A stretch of 64,000 nucleotides of DNA from Deinococcales bacterium (lineage in GTDB: Bacteria > Deinococcota > Deinococci > Deinococcales > JAAFIG01), in assembly GCA_025352125.1 (NCBI GenBank), contig JANXTZ010000015.1:90511-154510 (forward strand). The letters are read 5' to 3'. A program made the position numbers and the translations under genes. Positions 7,333 through 15,100 of the stretch are shown here, piece by piece; the first letter of the stretch is position 1; every line of letters starts with the position of its first letter. The notes beneath the pieces are model-generated. The model was not told the origin of the DNA. It worked only from the letters and a program-made list of their open reading frames with translations, and did no database searches.

Positions 7333-8301
7333 TTGTGTGTTGTCGTACACAGATTGAAGCTGGTACTGCGAAAGGTTGAAATACAAAATCTTGCACAACT
7401 CGAGTTTTGGATTCGGCATGGTTTGCATTTGGATTTGCTCGAGCCGTTAATGTGTTTGCAAGAATCCGAGGTCGGTGTTTGGCTTCAGGGTCGCACGGAA
7501 CACCTCGAGATGTTCGTGAAAGTCTCAGCGCAATCTGCACAACTCGAGGCTCGCGTTGGCAAATTTTTGTTCAGCTTTGCGCCAGGTTTAGCGCCCGAAG
7601 TTTTGGGTTTTAACGACGATTTGGGCGTGGTGGTGACGCGTAAACTCGAGGCTATCAATTTGAGTCTCGAGACGAATGCGAATGTCTGGCTCGAGGCGGT
7701 TCAAACTCTGGCATCACTTCAAGGCTCGAGTTTGGGTCTCTTGACCGAATTGCAAGTGCCAACGCTTGATCTTTCGGCGCTGCTTGAATCGTGTCAAACG
7801 CTGATTTCAGATGTGAAACAACTCGAGACTTTGGGCTTAACACCCAAGCAAATTCGAGATGTTCAAACCGTTGCTCCTGAAATCATGCCAGCACTCGAGA
7901 TTGTTAAGACTGCGGGTTTGCCACTCACTTTGGTTCATGGCGATTTTCATGCGAACAATGTGCTGGTTGAACATGGACGCCCAAAATTGATTGACTGGAG
8001 CGAAACCGCGATTGCCTCACCACTGCTTGACCTTGGACGGTTTCTCGAGTTTTTAAATCGTAAACACTTGGACGCTCACCCTGCTCGAGAAATCCAAGCC
8101 GAACTGATCGCAGCGTTTTTCGCCCCCTGGCAAGACCAAGTTTCTCGAGAACAGTTTTTCCAAGCCGCTCGAGTTGCACCGTTCATTGCCACCTTGGTTT
8201 TTGCGGCTCGAGCTTGGCAGCATGAAATCCCAAAAATACCGTTTATGGTGGCATATCACCTGCGACGCGCAGTTTCAATTATGCCAAACCCAAAGCCCTA
8301 G
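7333..8301 (+). CDS. Aminoglycoside phosphotransferase family protein
   Basis: Kinase-like small-molecule phosphotransferase of up to 322 residues. The APH/choline-kinase catalytic loop LVHGDFHANNVLV lies near residue 197 and the metal-binding LIDWSETAIASPLLDLG near 218. The N-lobe is shorter and less conserved. The true start is unclear: the frame opens with TTG at 7333 and another TTG is at 7354. A possible promoter TTGAGG-N17-TACACA lies at 7323-7351. The gene ends overlapping the convergent response regulator by 23 bases. It is exceptionally dense in CTCGAG (about 15 sites). The substrate cannot be told from sequence and resistance should not be assumed. Confidence 0.8.
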   Translation: MCVVVHRLKLVLRKVEIQNLAQLEFWIRHGLHLDLLEPLMCLQESEVGVWLQGRTEHLEMFVKVSAQSAQLEARVGKFLFSFAPGLAPEVLGFNDDLGVVVTRKLEAINLSLETNANVWLEAVQTLASLQGSSLGLLTELQVPTLDLSALLESCQTLISDVKQLETLGLTPKQIRDVQTVAPEIMPALEIVKTAGLPLTLVHGDFHANNVLVEHGRPKLIDWSETAIASPLLDLGRFLEFLNRKHLDAHPAREIQAELIAAFFAPWQDQVSREQFFQAARVAPFIATLVFAARAWQHEIPKIPFMVAYHLRRAVSIMPNPKP

Positions 8302-8863
8302 CGCGACTGACCGCCCCCATGCGGTCTTGCACCTCGAGTTTCTGATACAGGCGCTCCAAGTGGTCTTTGATGGTTTCGGGACTGACCCCGAGTACCCGCG
8401 CAATCTCTTTGTTTTGCAAACCCGTCACAAGGTGCTTCAAAACCTCGAGTTCGCGGACGGTCAGTTTGGGCAGGTTGACGACCGGAAAATGCCTGAAATC
8501 GGGCAACTCGAGCATTTTGTTGATCAACCGCGCCAACTCGCTGGCTTCGGTCTCTTTGCTGACAAAACCCGCCGCGCCCGCGTTTCGCGCCGCCTCGACC
8601 AGCGCGGGTTCGGAAAAGGTGGTCAGCATGATGATGCGCAAACTTGGAATCTGAACAGAGATTTGCCTGCAAGCCTCCAAACCGTCCAGGCGCGGCATTT
8701 TGACATCCAACAGCGCCGCTTCGGGGCGCATCGACAAGCATTTTTCAAGCGCATCTTGACCGTCAAACGCCTCGGCAACCACGTCAAAGCCAAGGTTTTT
8801 GAGCGTGTAACTCAAGCCCACCCGAAACAATGGATGATCGTCGGCAATCAAAATCCTTGGCAT
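8279..8863 (-). CDS. NarL/LuxR family response regulator
   Basis: DNA-binding response regulator of 194 residues. The receiver domain has the acidic pair in LIADDHPLF, the phosphoacceptor D53 in ALLDVKMPRLDG, the T in MLTTFSE and the K in GFVSKETEA. The C-terminal LuxR helix-turn-helix is LTVRELEVLKHLVTG followed by NKEIARVLGVSPETIKDHL. The ATG at 8863 overlaps the stop of the histidine kinase gene by one base, so the two are a coupled two-component pair. The target genes are not evident. Confidence 0.93.
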   Translation of the reverse strand: MPRILIADDHPLFRVGLSYTLKNLGFDVVAEAFDGQDALEKCLSMRPEAALLDVKMPRLDGLEACRQISVQIPSLRIIMLTTFSEPALVEAARNAGAAGFVSKETEASELARLINKMLELPDFRHFPVVNLPKLTVRELEVLKHLVTGLQNKEIARVLGVSPETIKDHLERLYQKLEVQDRMGAVSRARALGLA

Positions 8864-9924
8864 CAGACCACCGCCCGTAAAGAGATTCGCAATTTTGTCC
8901 CGCTCGAGCTTGACAGGCTCTCGAGCGTACCACCGTGCGAGGCGGCAATGCGCTGCGCGATGAACAGCCCCAAACCGCCAGTGCCAGAGGTGTACTGCTG
9001 TCCCGCCAGTTCGACATGCTGGGTGTTGAACGGCAATGCCAGTTCCTCGAGCGTCGTCGGTAAACCCGTACCGTCGTCAACCACGGTCAAACTTGAGCCG
9101 TCAACCAGCAAAATGACCTTGTGCGCGGCATAGCGAATCGCATTCTCCAACAGGTTGGATACCGCCCGCTCGAGTTCGGGTTTGGACGTAAGCGCTTGCC
9201 CCTCCCCTGTCGCCTCGAGTTCGATCTGTCGTTCACTGGCTCGAGCGGCAAAACGAGCCACCAGACCATCGGCAAGCATTTTTAAATCCGTAGGCTCGAG
9301 GTTTAACTGCACGTCCTCACGTTCAAAACGGTGCGCGTCCACCATTTTTTGCACCAACGCCAGCAACGCCTCGTTCTCGGCTCGCAGGCTCGAGACCAAC
9401 TGCACACGCTCAATCCGGCTGAGGTTGTCGTTGGATCTGATCACCTCGAGTACATGATTGCCGGCAATGATCGGGGTTTTCAGGTCATGCACCAGCGTCG
9501 CCATGAACGCGCCTCGCTTGCCCTGCTCGAGTCGCAGTGCATCGAGTAAACTGCTGAACGCCGCCCGAAGCGTGCGCACCTCTGGCGGTAAATTGTCGAT
9601 ACGCTCGAGTTGAATCTCATTCAACCGCTGCTTGCTCTGCGCCAATTGCACCACTTCATCACGAAGCGCATTGATAGGACTTAGAAGTGACCTTGAGACC
9701 ACAAAACCGGTAAACGCCGAAATCAGGGCAACAAACGCCAACCAGGCAACTACCGCTGCATCCAGAACTTGACCAACACGGGGCAGGTACAACAACGCCA
9801 TAAAAACAATCGGCATCAACGCCAAGGCTGTCACCACCACCGCCAGCGTGAACGTCAAACTTGGCACTCGAGACACCCGAGTTGGCAACTTTAAACGCAA
9901 TTTTTGTGGTTCGGTTTTCGACAC
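8863..9924 (-). CDS. Sensor histidine kinase
   Basis: Membrane histidine kinase, 353 residues from the chosen start. Two hydrophobic segments near the N-terminus are followed by a HAMP-like linker, the H-box MATLVHDLKTPI and the ATP-binding N, G1 and G2 boxes (LLENAIRYA, VDDGTGLP, GTGGLGLFIA). The H-box is of HisKA type, although the partner is a NarL-type regulator that more often pairs with HisKA_3 kinases. An upstream ATG at 9966 keeps the frame open. The GTG at 9924 is preferred because TAGACT precedes it by seven bases, a leaderless promoter. The signal sensed is unknown. Confidence 0.88.
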   Translation of the reverse strand: MSKTEPQKLRLKLPTRVSRVPSLTFTLAVVVTALALMPIVFMALLYLPRVGQVLDAAVVAWLAFVALISAFTGFVVSRSLLSPINALRDEVVQLAQSKQRLNEIQLERIDNLPPEVRTLRAAFSSLLDALRLEQGKRGAFMATLVHDLKTPIIAGNHVLEVIRSNDNLSRIERVQLVSSLRAENEALLALVQKMVDAHRFEREDVQLNLEPTDLKMLADGLVARFAARASERQIELEATGEGQALTSKPELERAVSNLLENAIRYAAHKVILLVDGSSLTVVDDGTGLPTTLEELALPFNTQHVELAGQQYTSGTGGLGLFIAQRIAASHGGTLESLSSSSGTKLRISLRAVV

Positions 9925-9931
9925 GCCTTTT

Positions 9932-9937
9932 AGTCTA
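9932..9937 (-). promoter_or_regulatory. -10 box TAGACT for the histidine kinase operon
   Basis: Minus-strand TAGACT followed by seven bases and the GTG at 9924. It lies in the 57-base gap after the HNH gene and supports a leaderless start for the two-component operon. Confidence 0.4.
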
Positions 9938-9981
9938 CGCGAGTCTGACCCCGAGTGTCCTCCCATCTTGGGGGATGAGAT

Positions 9982-10620
9982 TTACCCGAGGTATTTTTCC
10001 CAGATCGGATCGAGCTTCGGCGCTTGCCCGTAGGCGCTCGAGAAGACAAATTTTGGCGCATACGGTTCGCGGGTGAGTTTCATCTTGGCTTCAAACGGCG
10101 TGCGGTCCCGTTTCTTGGAGTTGCATTCGCGGCACGCCGTGACAATGTTTTCCCAGGTGTTCTTGCCGCCCCTCGAGCGCGGCACCACATGGTCAAGCGT
10201 CAGGTCGCCGCCAACCTTGCCGCAAAACTGACAGGTGTGATTGTCGCGCCTGAAGACATTCCGGCGGTTGAACGCAATGTGGTAACGCGGTGGACGCTTG
10301 ACGTAACGCCGCAATCGAATCACGCTCGGCACGCTGATGCTGGTGCTCGGCGAGTGCAGAAAATGCGAACCGTCTTCGACCCGTTCGGCGATTTCATGCA
10401 TCAAGAGTGTGATCGCACGTTTGATCGAGCAGACGTGCAACGGCTCAAAGCTGGCATTCAAGACCAAGACCATCGGTGCGTTCAGGTTCAAACCCTTGCT
10501 TGGTGGGCTGACACCCTCAAAGGCATCATCGTGCGGGTCATGCGGCAAGCCATGTGCACCCTGCTCGAGCATTGGATTCTCGAGTTGCCGTGGTTGATGT
10601 TGGCTCTTGGTGCGTGGCAT
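9982..10620 (-). CDS. HNH endonuclease family protein
   Basis: Predicted HNH nuclease of 212 residues. The zinc/HNH unit near residues 128-175 reads CQFCGKVGGDLTLDHVVPRSRGG with CRECN downstream, giving two CxxC pairs around the catalytic DHVVP. The upstream core from about residue 49 (MVLVLNASFEPLHVCSIKRA) is typical of the standalone bacterial HNH family common in Deinococcota and cyanobacteria. The first 45 residues are low-complexity and may not be conserved. TAAACT lies five bases before the ATG. No restriction or intein context is visible, and the physiological role is unknown. Confidence 0.88.
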   Translation of the reverse strand: MPRTKSQHQPRQLENPMLEQGAHGLPHDPHDDAFEGVSPPSKGLNLNAPMVLVLNASFEPLHVCSIKRAITLLMHEIAERVEDGSHFLHSPSTSISVPSVIRLRRYVKRPPRYHIAFNRRNVFRRDNHTCQFCGKVGGDLTLDHVVPRSRGGKNTWENIVTACRECNSKKRDRTPFEAKMKLTREPYAPKFVFSSAYGQAPKLDPIWEKYLG

Positions 10621-10625
10621 AAAAC

Positions 10626-10631
10626 AGTTTA
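10626..10631 (-). promoter_or_regulatory. -10 box TAAACT for the HNH gene
   Basis: Minus-strand TAAACT is five bases before the ATG at 10620, consistent with the leaderless pattern seen at other genes here. Confidence 0.35.
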
Positions 10632-10711
10632 TACCCGTTTTGGGTTTTGATTCCGTCAGCTTGGTTGCTTAGTTTTTGGGTGTTGAATTACGCCAAATAC
10701 GCAAAAACAAA

Positions 10712-10736
10712 AACGCCGAGACAACATCTCGGCGTT
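10712..10736 (-). terminator. Intrinsic terminator downstream of glnA
   Basis: A perfect 10-bp stem (AACGCCGAGA with its complement) and 5-base loop, flanked by A-rich sequence on one side and T-rich on the other, so it could act in both directions. It lies 44 bases after the glnA stop and separates it from the HNH gene. Confidence 0.8.
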
Positions 10737-10779
10737 TTTCTGGTGCTGATCGAGCTTTAGAACGTAGACCATCTGATTT

Positions 10780-12204
10780 TTAAAACTTGGACCAGAGCAA
10801 TTGGTTGGTGACCTCGTGATGGTATTGAATCTCTGGAATTTTGATGATTGCCCCGAGTGACTTGGCGCAACGGTCGGCTTGCATCAATTTCAGCTCGGCA
10901 AACTTGGCTTGCACCTCTGGGCTGAGCAACCCAGAAATGTACTTGCTCTTCTCGAAACCGGCGATGGCATCGTAAATGTTGCTTGGCAGGTAACGGCTCT
11001 TGCTGGTGGCTTTGCGCTCGTCGAGCGGACCATTCAAGCCCGCATTGAACAGGCTGTAAAAGGTCAAGTACGGGTTGGCGTCTGGCGCAACGGAACGCAC
11101 CTCAACGCGGGCGCTCTTTTCGTTACCAATTGGCACGCGCACCATGCTGCCACGATCAACCGCGCTGGCTTTGATCTGGTTTGGCGCCTCAAAGTGCGGG
11201 TCCAGACGGCGGTAAGAGTTGACGCTCGAGTTGAGCACCAAGCACACATCCAGCGCGTTGGTCAGGATGCGGTTGATGAAATCCCAACCGAAATCGGATA
11301 GCCCTTCGCGTCCCTTGGCGTCATACATCAGGTTCTTGCCCTTTCTGGACAAGCTCATGTTGGTGTGCATACCGCTGCCGTTGACGCCCGTGACTGGCTT
11401 GGGCAAAAAGCTGGCGCTCATGCCCATCTTTGCCGCAACTTGCCGCGAGAGCAACTTGTACAACTGCACCTGGTCGGCGGCAACGGTGGCTTCGGCATAC
11501 GAGAAGTTCATCTCGAATTGGCTTGGCGCGACCTCGGGGTGATCCTTCTCGTTCTCGAAACCCATCGCGCGTTGCACTTCGGCAGCCGCATCGATAAACA
11601 AGCGCAACTCGTCACCTGGAAGGCTCGAGTAATACCCACCCTCGGAGGCGTACTCGAATGAACCCGTGGTGTTGTAATGACGCTCCGCGTCACGACCCTT
11701 AAACAAAAATCCCTCGATTTCGGTGGCAACATTGGCAACCGTGCCATCTTTCTTGAACAAACCGTTGGTGAAATCTTTCAAACGCCCTCGCATGTCGGCG
11801 GCAAACGCGCCGCCGTCCTTCTCGCGGACTTCACCAAACACCAAGACTTTACCCGAACCAAAAATATCTGAAGGCAACCAGTAAAAGGCGGGCCAGTCAA
11901 TTGCCAAGCGCAAATCCGACTCGGACTGTGCCGTGAAACCACGAATGCTCGAGCCGTCAAACGTCAAATTGTCCGAGCTTTTGATCAAGAATTTCTTATC
12001 GTAATCCAGCATGTGCAAACGACCCTCGAGGTCAGAAAAGCACACCGTGACCGCCTTGATCCCTTTTTCGTCGGCAAGGTACTTGATGCGTTCCTCTTGA
12101 ATCTTGCCCGCATCTTTGCGGTTCAGGCGATCACTTTTGGCTTGGAGGTTTAACTCCTCGAGTTTCTCGTAAGGCAGGTCGAGGAAAGTACGCAATTCGC
12201 TCAT
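10780..12204 (-). CDS. glnA: Glutamine synthetase type I
   Basis: ATP-dependent ligation of ammonia to glutamate; 474 residues, normal for the dodecameric type I enzyme. Visible motifs: the Asp-containing TFDGSSIRGF loop, the metal-binding GFENEKDHPEVAPSQFE block (variant of the usual EVA.GQ.E), GSGMHTNMSL with the glutamate/ammonia site, and DRGSMVRVP near the C-terminus. The frame is open to 12432, but the ATG at 12204 has AAGGAG seven bases upstream and starts the family-like sequence MSELRTFLDLPYE. A promoter and inverted repeat upstream suggest regulation. Confidence 0.93.
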   Translation of the reverse strand: MSELRTFLDLPYEKLEELNLQAKSDRLNRKDAGKIQEERIKYLADEKGIKAVTVCFSDLEGRLHMLDYDKKFLIKSSDNLTFDGSSIRGFTAQSESDLRLAIDWPAFYWLPSDIFGSGKVLVFGEVREKDGGAFAADMRGRLKDFTNGLFKKDGTVANVATEIEGFLFKGRDAERHYNTTGSFEYASEGGYYSSLPGDELRLFIDAAAEVQRAMGFENEKDHPEVAPSQFEMNFSYAEATVAADQVQLYKLLSRQVAAKMGMSASFLPKPVTGVNGSGMHTNMSLSRKGKNLMYDAKGREGLSDFGWDFINRILTNALDVCLVLNSSVNSYRRLDPHFEAPNQIKASAVDRGSMVRVPIGNEKSARVEVRSVAPDANPYLTFYSLFNAGLNGPLDERKATSKSRYLPSNIYDAIAGFEKSKYISGLLSPEVQAKFAELKLMQADRCAKSLGAIIKIPEIQYHHEVTNQLLWSKF

Positions 12205-12254
12205 TTGGGTCTCCTTGAAGTGTTTTTTGCCCGAAACGCATTCGGATGAGCTAA

Positions 12255-12284
12255 AACGTATCACATTTTCAGAAAAAATAGCAA
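12255..12284 (-). promoter_or_regulatory. glnA promoter (TTGCTA-N15-TGA-TACGTT)
   Basis: Minus-strand -35 TTGCTA, 18-base spacer ending in TGA, then -10 TACGTT, giving a combined -35 and extended -10 promoter. About 50 bases of leader remain before the glnA ATG, consistent with its clear Shine-Dalgarno site. Confidence 0.55.
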
Positions 12285-12285
12285 C

Positions 12286-12307
12286 TTGTACCAAAGATTT
12301 CGTACAA
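12286..12307. promoter_or_regulatory. Inverted repeat TTGTAC-N10-GTACAA upstream of the glnA -35
   Basis: Perfect 6-bp half-sites separated by 10 bases, centred immediately upstream of the predicted glnA -35 box. The placement suits an activator or repressor operator; the regulator is not identified. Confidence 0.45.
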
Positions 12308-12416
12308 ATGTCACCAAAGCAGTGAACACTTTGATAATTTGCAAACTCGAGTGCTAACAAAAAAGAAGCTCGAGATGAATTCAACTCGAGCCAGACAACA
12401 CATACAAAAATCGTAG

Positions 12417-12433
12417 GGTGCGCCGTGCGCACC
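12417..12433. repeat. Short palindromic hairpin (GGTGCGC-CGT-GCGCACC)
   Basis: Perfect 7-bp stem with a 3-base loop in non-coding sequence, preceded by GTAG. It resembles small interspersed palindromes scattered in many bacterial genomes; no T-run follows. Confidence 0.5.
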
Positions 12434-12508
12434 GCTAATTAAATGTTACCGAATCAAAATGTTCTCACCAGACACAAAAAGTAACCATTGCTCCACCCTC
12501 ATCCCCGA

Positions 12509-12535
12509 CCCTTCTCCCGCCGTGCGGGAGAAGGG
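12509..12535. repeat. Palindromic hairpin with 12-bp stem, possible sufE terminator
   Basis: Perfect 12-bp stem CCCTTCTCCCGC with CGT loop. It lies 53 bases beyond the sufE stop and could end sufE transcription. The flanking CTCCACCCTCATCCCC sequence is reminiscent of a dispersed repeat family. No other copy is seen in this window. Confidence 0.55.
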
Positions 12536-12587
12536 AGTTTAAGTTTTTGCATGTGTAGCTCGAGGTTCTTGCGCTTACGGAAAATCT

Positions 12588-13025
12588 TCAAGCAGCAGGT
12601 TTCTCGAGCGCCTGAACCGCTTCTTTAATGCGTCGCAAGGTGTAATACGCCGTGTTGGATCGTTGCCGCATCAAAGCCTCGCCAACAACCCTGGGGATAA
12701 TGTCTTGTTGCACGCCCAAAATATGCTCTATGGTTTCGCCCGTTAAATTCTCGACAAACAAGGTCGTCAACGCCCTGGTTAAAGTTGTGACCTCATGCCC
12801 AACCGTTGCCGCGAGTTTCACGCCGTTGCCATCGCGTTTCACGAACAAACCCACCACGTCCAAGCACTCGTGGTCTTTGCGAACATCTTCGACATCCCAG
12901 ACTTCGTTCTCTTTGGGCGCGAACTTGGGAAGGCTGTCCGCGAGGGAAATAAGCCCTTGAATCTTGGTTTCTTTGGGCAGGTGCTCGAACAATTTGACGG
13001 TACTCTCGAGGGTTTCTAAACTCAT
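12588..13025 (-). CDS. sufE: SufE family sulfur acceptor protein
   Basis: Cysteine desulfurase partner that accepts sulfur from SufS for Fe-S cluster assembly; 145 residues, the usual length. Recognisable blocks are LISLADSLPKFAPKENEVWDVEDVRKDHECLDVVGLFV split over residues 26-64, with the sulfur-accepting Cys in HECLDV, then FVENLTGETIEHILGV and a C-terminal RRIKEAVQAL helix. The frame continues upstream to 13115, but the ATG at 13025 begins the family sequence and has TACACT six bases before it. No other suf gene is nearby. Confidence 0.88.
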   Translation of the reverse strand: MSLETLESTVKLFEHLPKETKIQGLISLADSLPKFAPKENEVWDVEDVRKDHECLDVVGLFVKRDGNGVKLAATVGHEVTTLTRALTTLFVENLTGETIEHILGVQQDIIPRVVGEALMRQRSNTAYYTLRRIKEAVQALEKPAA

Positions 13026-13031
13026 TGTTGC

Positions 13032-13037
13032 AGTGTA
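13032..13037 (-). promoter_or_regulatory. -10 box TACACT for sufE
   Basis: Minus-strand TACACT, six bases, ATG at 13025. This is leaderless geometry and supports the shorter sufE start. Confidence 0.5.
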
Positions 13038-13120
13038 ACTCGAGAAACGGGTTGTGAGTGTTGCGAAAGTAGCGAAAAGAGTTTGCAATGATTCGCAATT
13101 TTTTCGAGCCTCCAAAACCG

Positions 13121-13129
13121 TGATACGCT
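13121..13129 (+). promoter_or_regulatory. Extended -10 box TGA-TACGCT for the metallophosphoesterase gene
   Basis: TGATACGCT lies within the recurring context CCAAAACCGTG, about 48 bases before the ATG at 13177. Near-identical boxes occur at 15021 and 15795. Confidence 0.45.
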
Positions 13130-13176
13130 TTTCGAGTCAATCATACCGTGTGGGTCGTACAATCCCTCACAAATTT

Positions 13177-14334
13177 ATGCAAATCATTGAACTTCAAGAA
13201 AAACCAATTCATCGTATTCAATTTTTGAACGCTGCCAAACGCGGTGGGGTTGAATCACAGGTTTTATCGATCACCAAAGCTCGAGTTGATTCTTTACCCA
13301 ACAGCTTAGAAGCCATTCTGGTCACGGGTGATTTGCAAGGCGTGGTGAAAGTTTGGCAAATGGGTGCAACCCGTCTTTTGGGTGAGGCATTGGCAGACGA
13401 GTACATCACGCTTGCTCAAGAGGGTCTTGTGCCAAACCCCGCGAACACTGGGGTTTTGTTGGCTGGTAACTTTTACTCCGCTCCTGATGGCTCAAAACGT
13501 GGTGCTTCAGGCGATATGAGAAGCGTTTGGCAAGCGTTCGCCAATCATTTTCGTTGGGTTGCTGGGGTTCAAGGCAACCATGATGATTTTGGAACGAGAC
13601 AAGAACGACAAGAATTCGAGGATGATTCTCGAGTTCACTTGATCGATTTTGATGTTGTGAAGCTCGAGGGTTTATCGGTTGGAGGCGTGGGTGGCGTCAT
13701 GGGCGACCCTACAAAACTTGGGCGCAAAGACGAAAGCGAATACTTAACTGGTTTAGAATCGGTGCTTAAATCCAAACCCGATGTTGTTGTACTGCATCAA
13801 GGTCCAACGGGTCACGAGTTACAACGGGGCAGTTCATTGGTCACAGAAACTGTACTGAAAAACCCTGTGCCGCTTGTCGTTTGCGGTCATGTTCATTGGG
13901 ATGAAGCACTAGCGACTCTTGGCAATAAAACGCAAGTTCTCAATGTTGATATGCGAGCCATTGTGCTGACAACCCAATTCAGAATCTTTCCTTGTCGAGC
14001 CTCAATCACCACTCAACACAAAACTGTTGATGTTGTACGTGTCACCCTGACTTTGATCTTCGCGCCATTGTCCGTCAAACCCCAGAAAGACAAGACTGCA
14101 ACTGCTGGCTTCTTTGCTGGTTTCATTTTTGGCGTCTTCAATCAACCTCGAGATGTCGTTGACAAGCTGCTGGTATCGTGCTTGCCCAAGGTAAAACGTG
14201 CGGGCTTGAAAATGCGCGGGGTGTTTCTCGAGCATCTCTTTGCGTTCGGGTTTTGCAAGTGGTGCTGGGTGTTCTGGCGTGACAAACCCGTGCGTCAGAA
14301 CATATGCGTCCTCGCCGCGCAGCAAGGCATCTGA
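13177..14334 (+). CDS. Metallophosphoesterase with run-on C-terminus
   Basis: Calcineurin-like phosphoesterase. Motifs in order: ILVTGDLQG, GVQGNHDDFG, VVVLHQGPTG and VVCGHVHWDE, supplying the expected D, N, H and H metal ligands (the first D/H motif is degenerate). The chosen ATG at 13177 begins MQIIELQEKP. The natural C-terminus appears to be NVDMRAIVL at about 13968. There a TGA lies one base out of frame, and the reading frame instead continues about 120 codons antisense through the regulator at 14002-14658. A lost stop or one-base indel is likely, and the tail (cysteine/tryptophan-rich, unlike any domain) is probably not native. The substrate is unknown. Confidence 0.75.
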   Translation: MQIIELQEKPIHRIQFLNAAKRGGVESQVLSITKARVDSLPNSLEAILVTGDLQGVVKVWQMGATRLLGEALADEYITLAQEGLVPNPANTGVLLAGNFYSAPDGSKRGASGDMRSVWQAFANHFRWVAGVQGNHDDFGTRQERQEFEDDSRVHLIDFDVVKLEGLSVGGVGGVMGDPTKLGRKDESEYLTGLESVLKSKPDVVVLHQGPTGHELQRGSSLVTETVLKNPVPLVVCGHVHWDEALATLGNKTQVLNVDMRAIVLTTQFRIFPCRASITTQHKTVDVVRVTLTLIFAPLSVKPQKDKTATAGFFAGFIFGVFNQPRDVVDKLLVSCLPKVKRAGLKMRGVFLEHLFAFGFCKWCWVFWRDKPVRQNICVLAAQQGI

Positions 14335-14658
14335 ACGCTGGTACGCCTCGAGAAACGAGTTTGAAATCAAGCGCATGTCCTCGGGTTCTTTCTGCTCAAA
14401 CGCCAGTAAATCCCTGGCATAGGTGAATTGTCGCGCCGCGAGTTGATAGAAGACCTTGCCGTTCTCGCGTTTGCTCTCGAGCAACAATCCCAAATCTAAA
14501 GCTTTCTTGGCGTGATGATGCACGAGGTTCGCCGCCAGTCCCGATTTTTTGGCAACATCGCTCGGACTGACAGGCTCGAGGAAAAATTGCAGCACGGCGC
14601 TGTTGCGCAGGGCTTGGGCGGCTTCGGGATTGGTCAAATGGACGGTTTCTTTTTGCAT
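14002..14658 (-). CDS. Winged-helix (ArsR-like) transcriptional regulator
   Basis: 218-residue DNA-binding protein. Residues about 10-75 form an HTH of the ArsR/GntR-like winged type (PEAAQALRNSAVLQFFLEP, SDVAKKSGLAANLVHHHAKKALDLGLL, then the wing KRENGKVFYQLAA). The rest is helical with a possible ligand-binding region and ends in a family-like block LVFLGFDGQWRED. It is divergent from the small gene at 14744. CACAAT lies six bases before the ATG, a weaker leaderless -10. Its 3' two thirds are overlapped antisense by the run-on frame of the metallophosphoesterase. Confidence 0.8.
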   Translation of the reverse strand: MQKETVHLTNPEAAQALRNSAVLQFFLEPVSPSDVAKKSGLAANLVHHHAKKALDLGLLLESKRENGKVFYQLAARQFTYARDLLAFEQKEPEDMRLISNSFLEAYQRSDALLRGEDAYVLTHGFVTPEHPAPLAKPERKEMLEKHPAHFQARTFYLGQARYQQLVNDISRLIEDAKNETSKEASSCSLVFLGFDGQWREDQSQGDTYNINSFVLSGD

Positions 14659-14699
14659 GGCTAGATTGTGCGCTGCTTGCGTTTCAGTGCGCCAGTAGC

Positions 14700-14728
14700 T
14701 TGGCTGAAAGGGACTCGAGTTGTATCAT
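14700..14728 (+). promoter_or_regulatory. Promoter TTGGCT-N17-TATCAT
   Basis: A -35/-10 pair with an ideal 17-base spacer, 15 bases before the ATG at 14744. It lies in the divergent gap with the regulator gene. Confidence 0.5.
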
Positions 14729-14743
14729 CTCGAGTGAAAACCT

Positions 14744-14971
14744 ATGGAAAACGACAAGTGGAAATTGTTGGGACACGATACTTTCGCCAACGAGGATTAC
14801 CCGCTCGAGGGTGAGTTTGACACGGAACGTGACGCGATCATGGCGGCGAAATTACAACTTGCAGATTTGGAAATCACACAGCCACAGCTCGAGACTGATG
14901 GTCAAGATGGAATTCAAGACCAAGTGTATGTGATTCGACCTGATGGCAGCCGTTTTAGAGTCCAATCTTAA
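14744..14971 (+). CDS. Small acidic hypothetical protein, 75 aa
   Basis: Not recognised. The protein is acidic (many D and E), with alternating charged and hydrophobic residues and a C-terminal VYVIRPDGSRFRV hairpin-like strand pair. There is no signal or membrane segment. Support for the gene comes from a good promoter, coding-like third-position bias and an open frame filling the gap. No clear Shine-Dalgarno is visible. Confidence 0.6.
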   Translation: MENDKWKLLGHDTFANEDYPLEGEFDTERDAIMAAKLQLADLEITQPQLETDGQDGIQDQVYVIRPDGSRFRVQS

Positions 14972-15020
14972 CCAAAGTTTGCGGCGAATCAGTATCGTGC
15001 GCTCGAGACTTCAAAAACCG

Positions 15021-15029
15021 TGATAATCT
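15021..15029 (+). promoter_or_regulatory. Extended -10 box TGA-TAATCT upstream of the YhhN gene
   Basis: TGATAATCT in the context CTCGAGACTTCAAAAACCG, almost the same upstream context as at 13121 and 15795. It is about 70 bases before the ATG at 15101. Confidence 0.45.
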
Positions 15030-15100
15030 TCTACGCAACCACATGCTCAAAATCTTGAAATACCACCGATCTTGCGATCATGATTGCTTGACCAGGCTCA

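Larger units (their letters stand above)
12205..12587. other. Gene-free interval with glnA promoter and two palindromic hairpins
   Basis: This 383-base gap between glnA and sufE holds the glnA promoter, an inverted repeat next to it, and two GC-rich hairpins (12417-12433 and 12509-12535). No convincing coding sequence is present on either strand. Confidence 0.7.
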
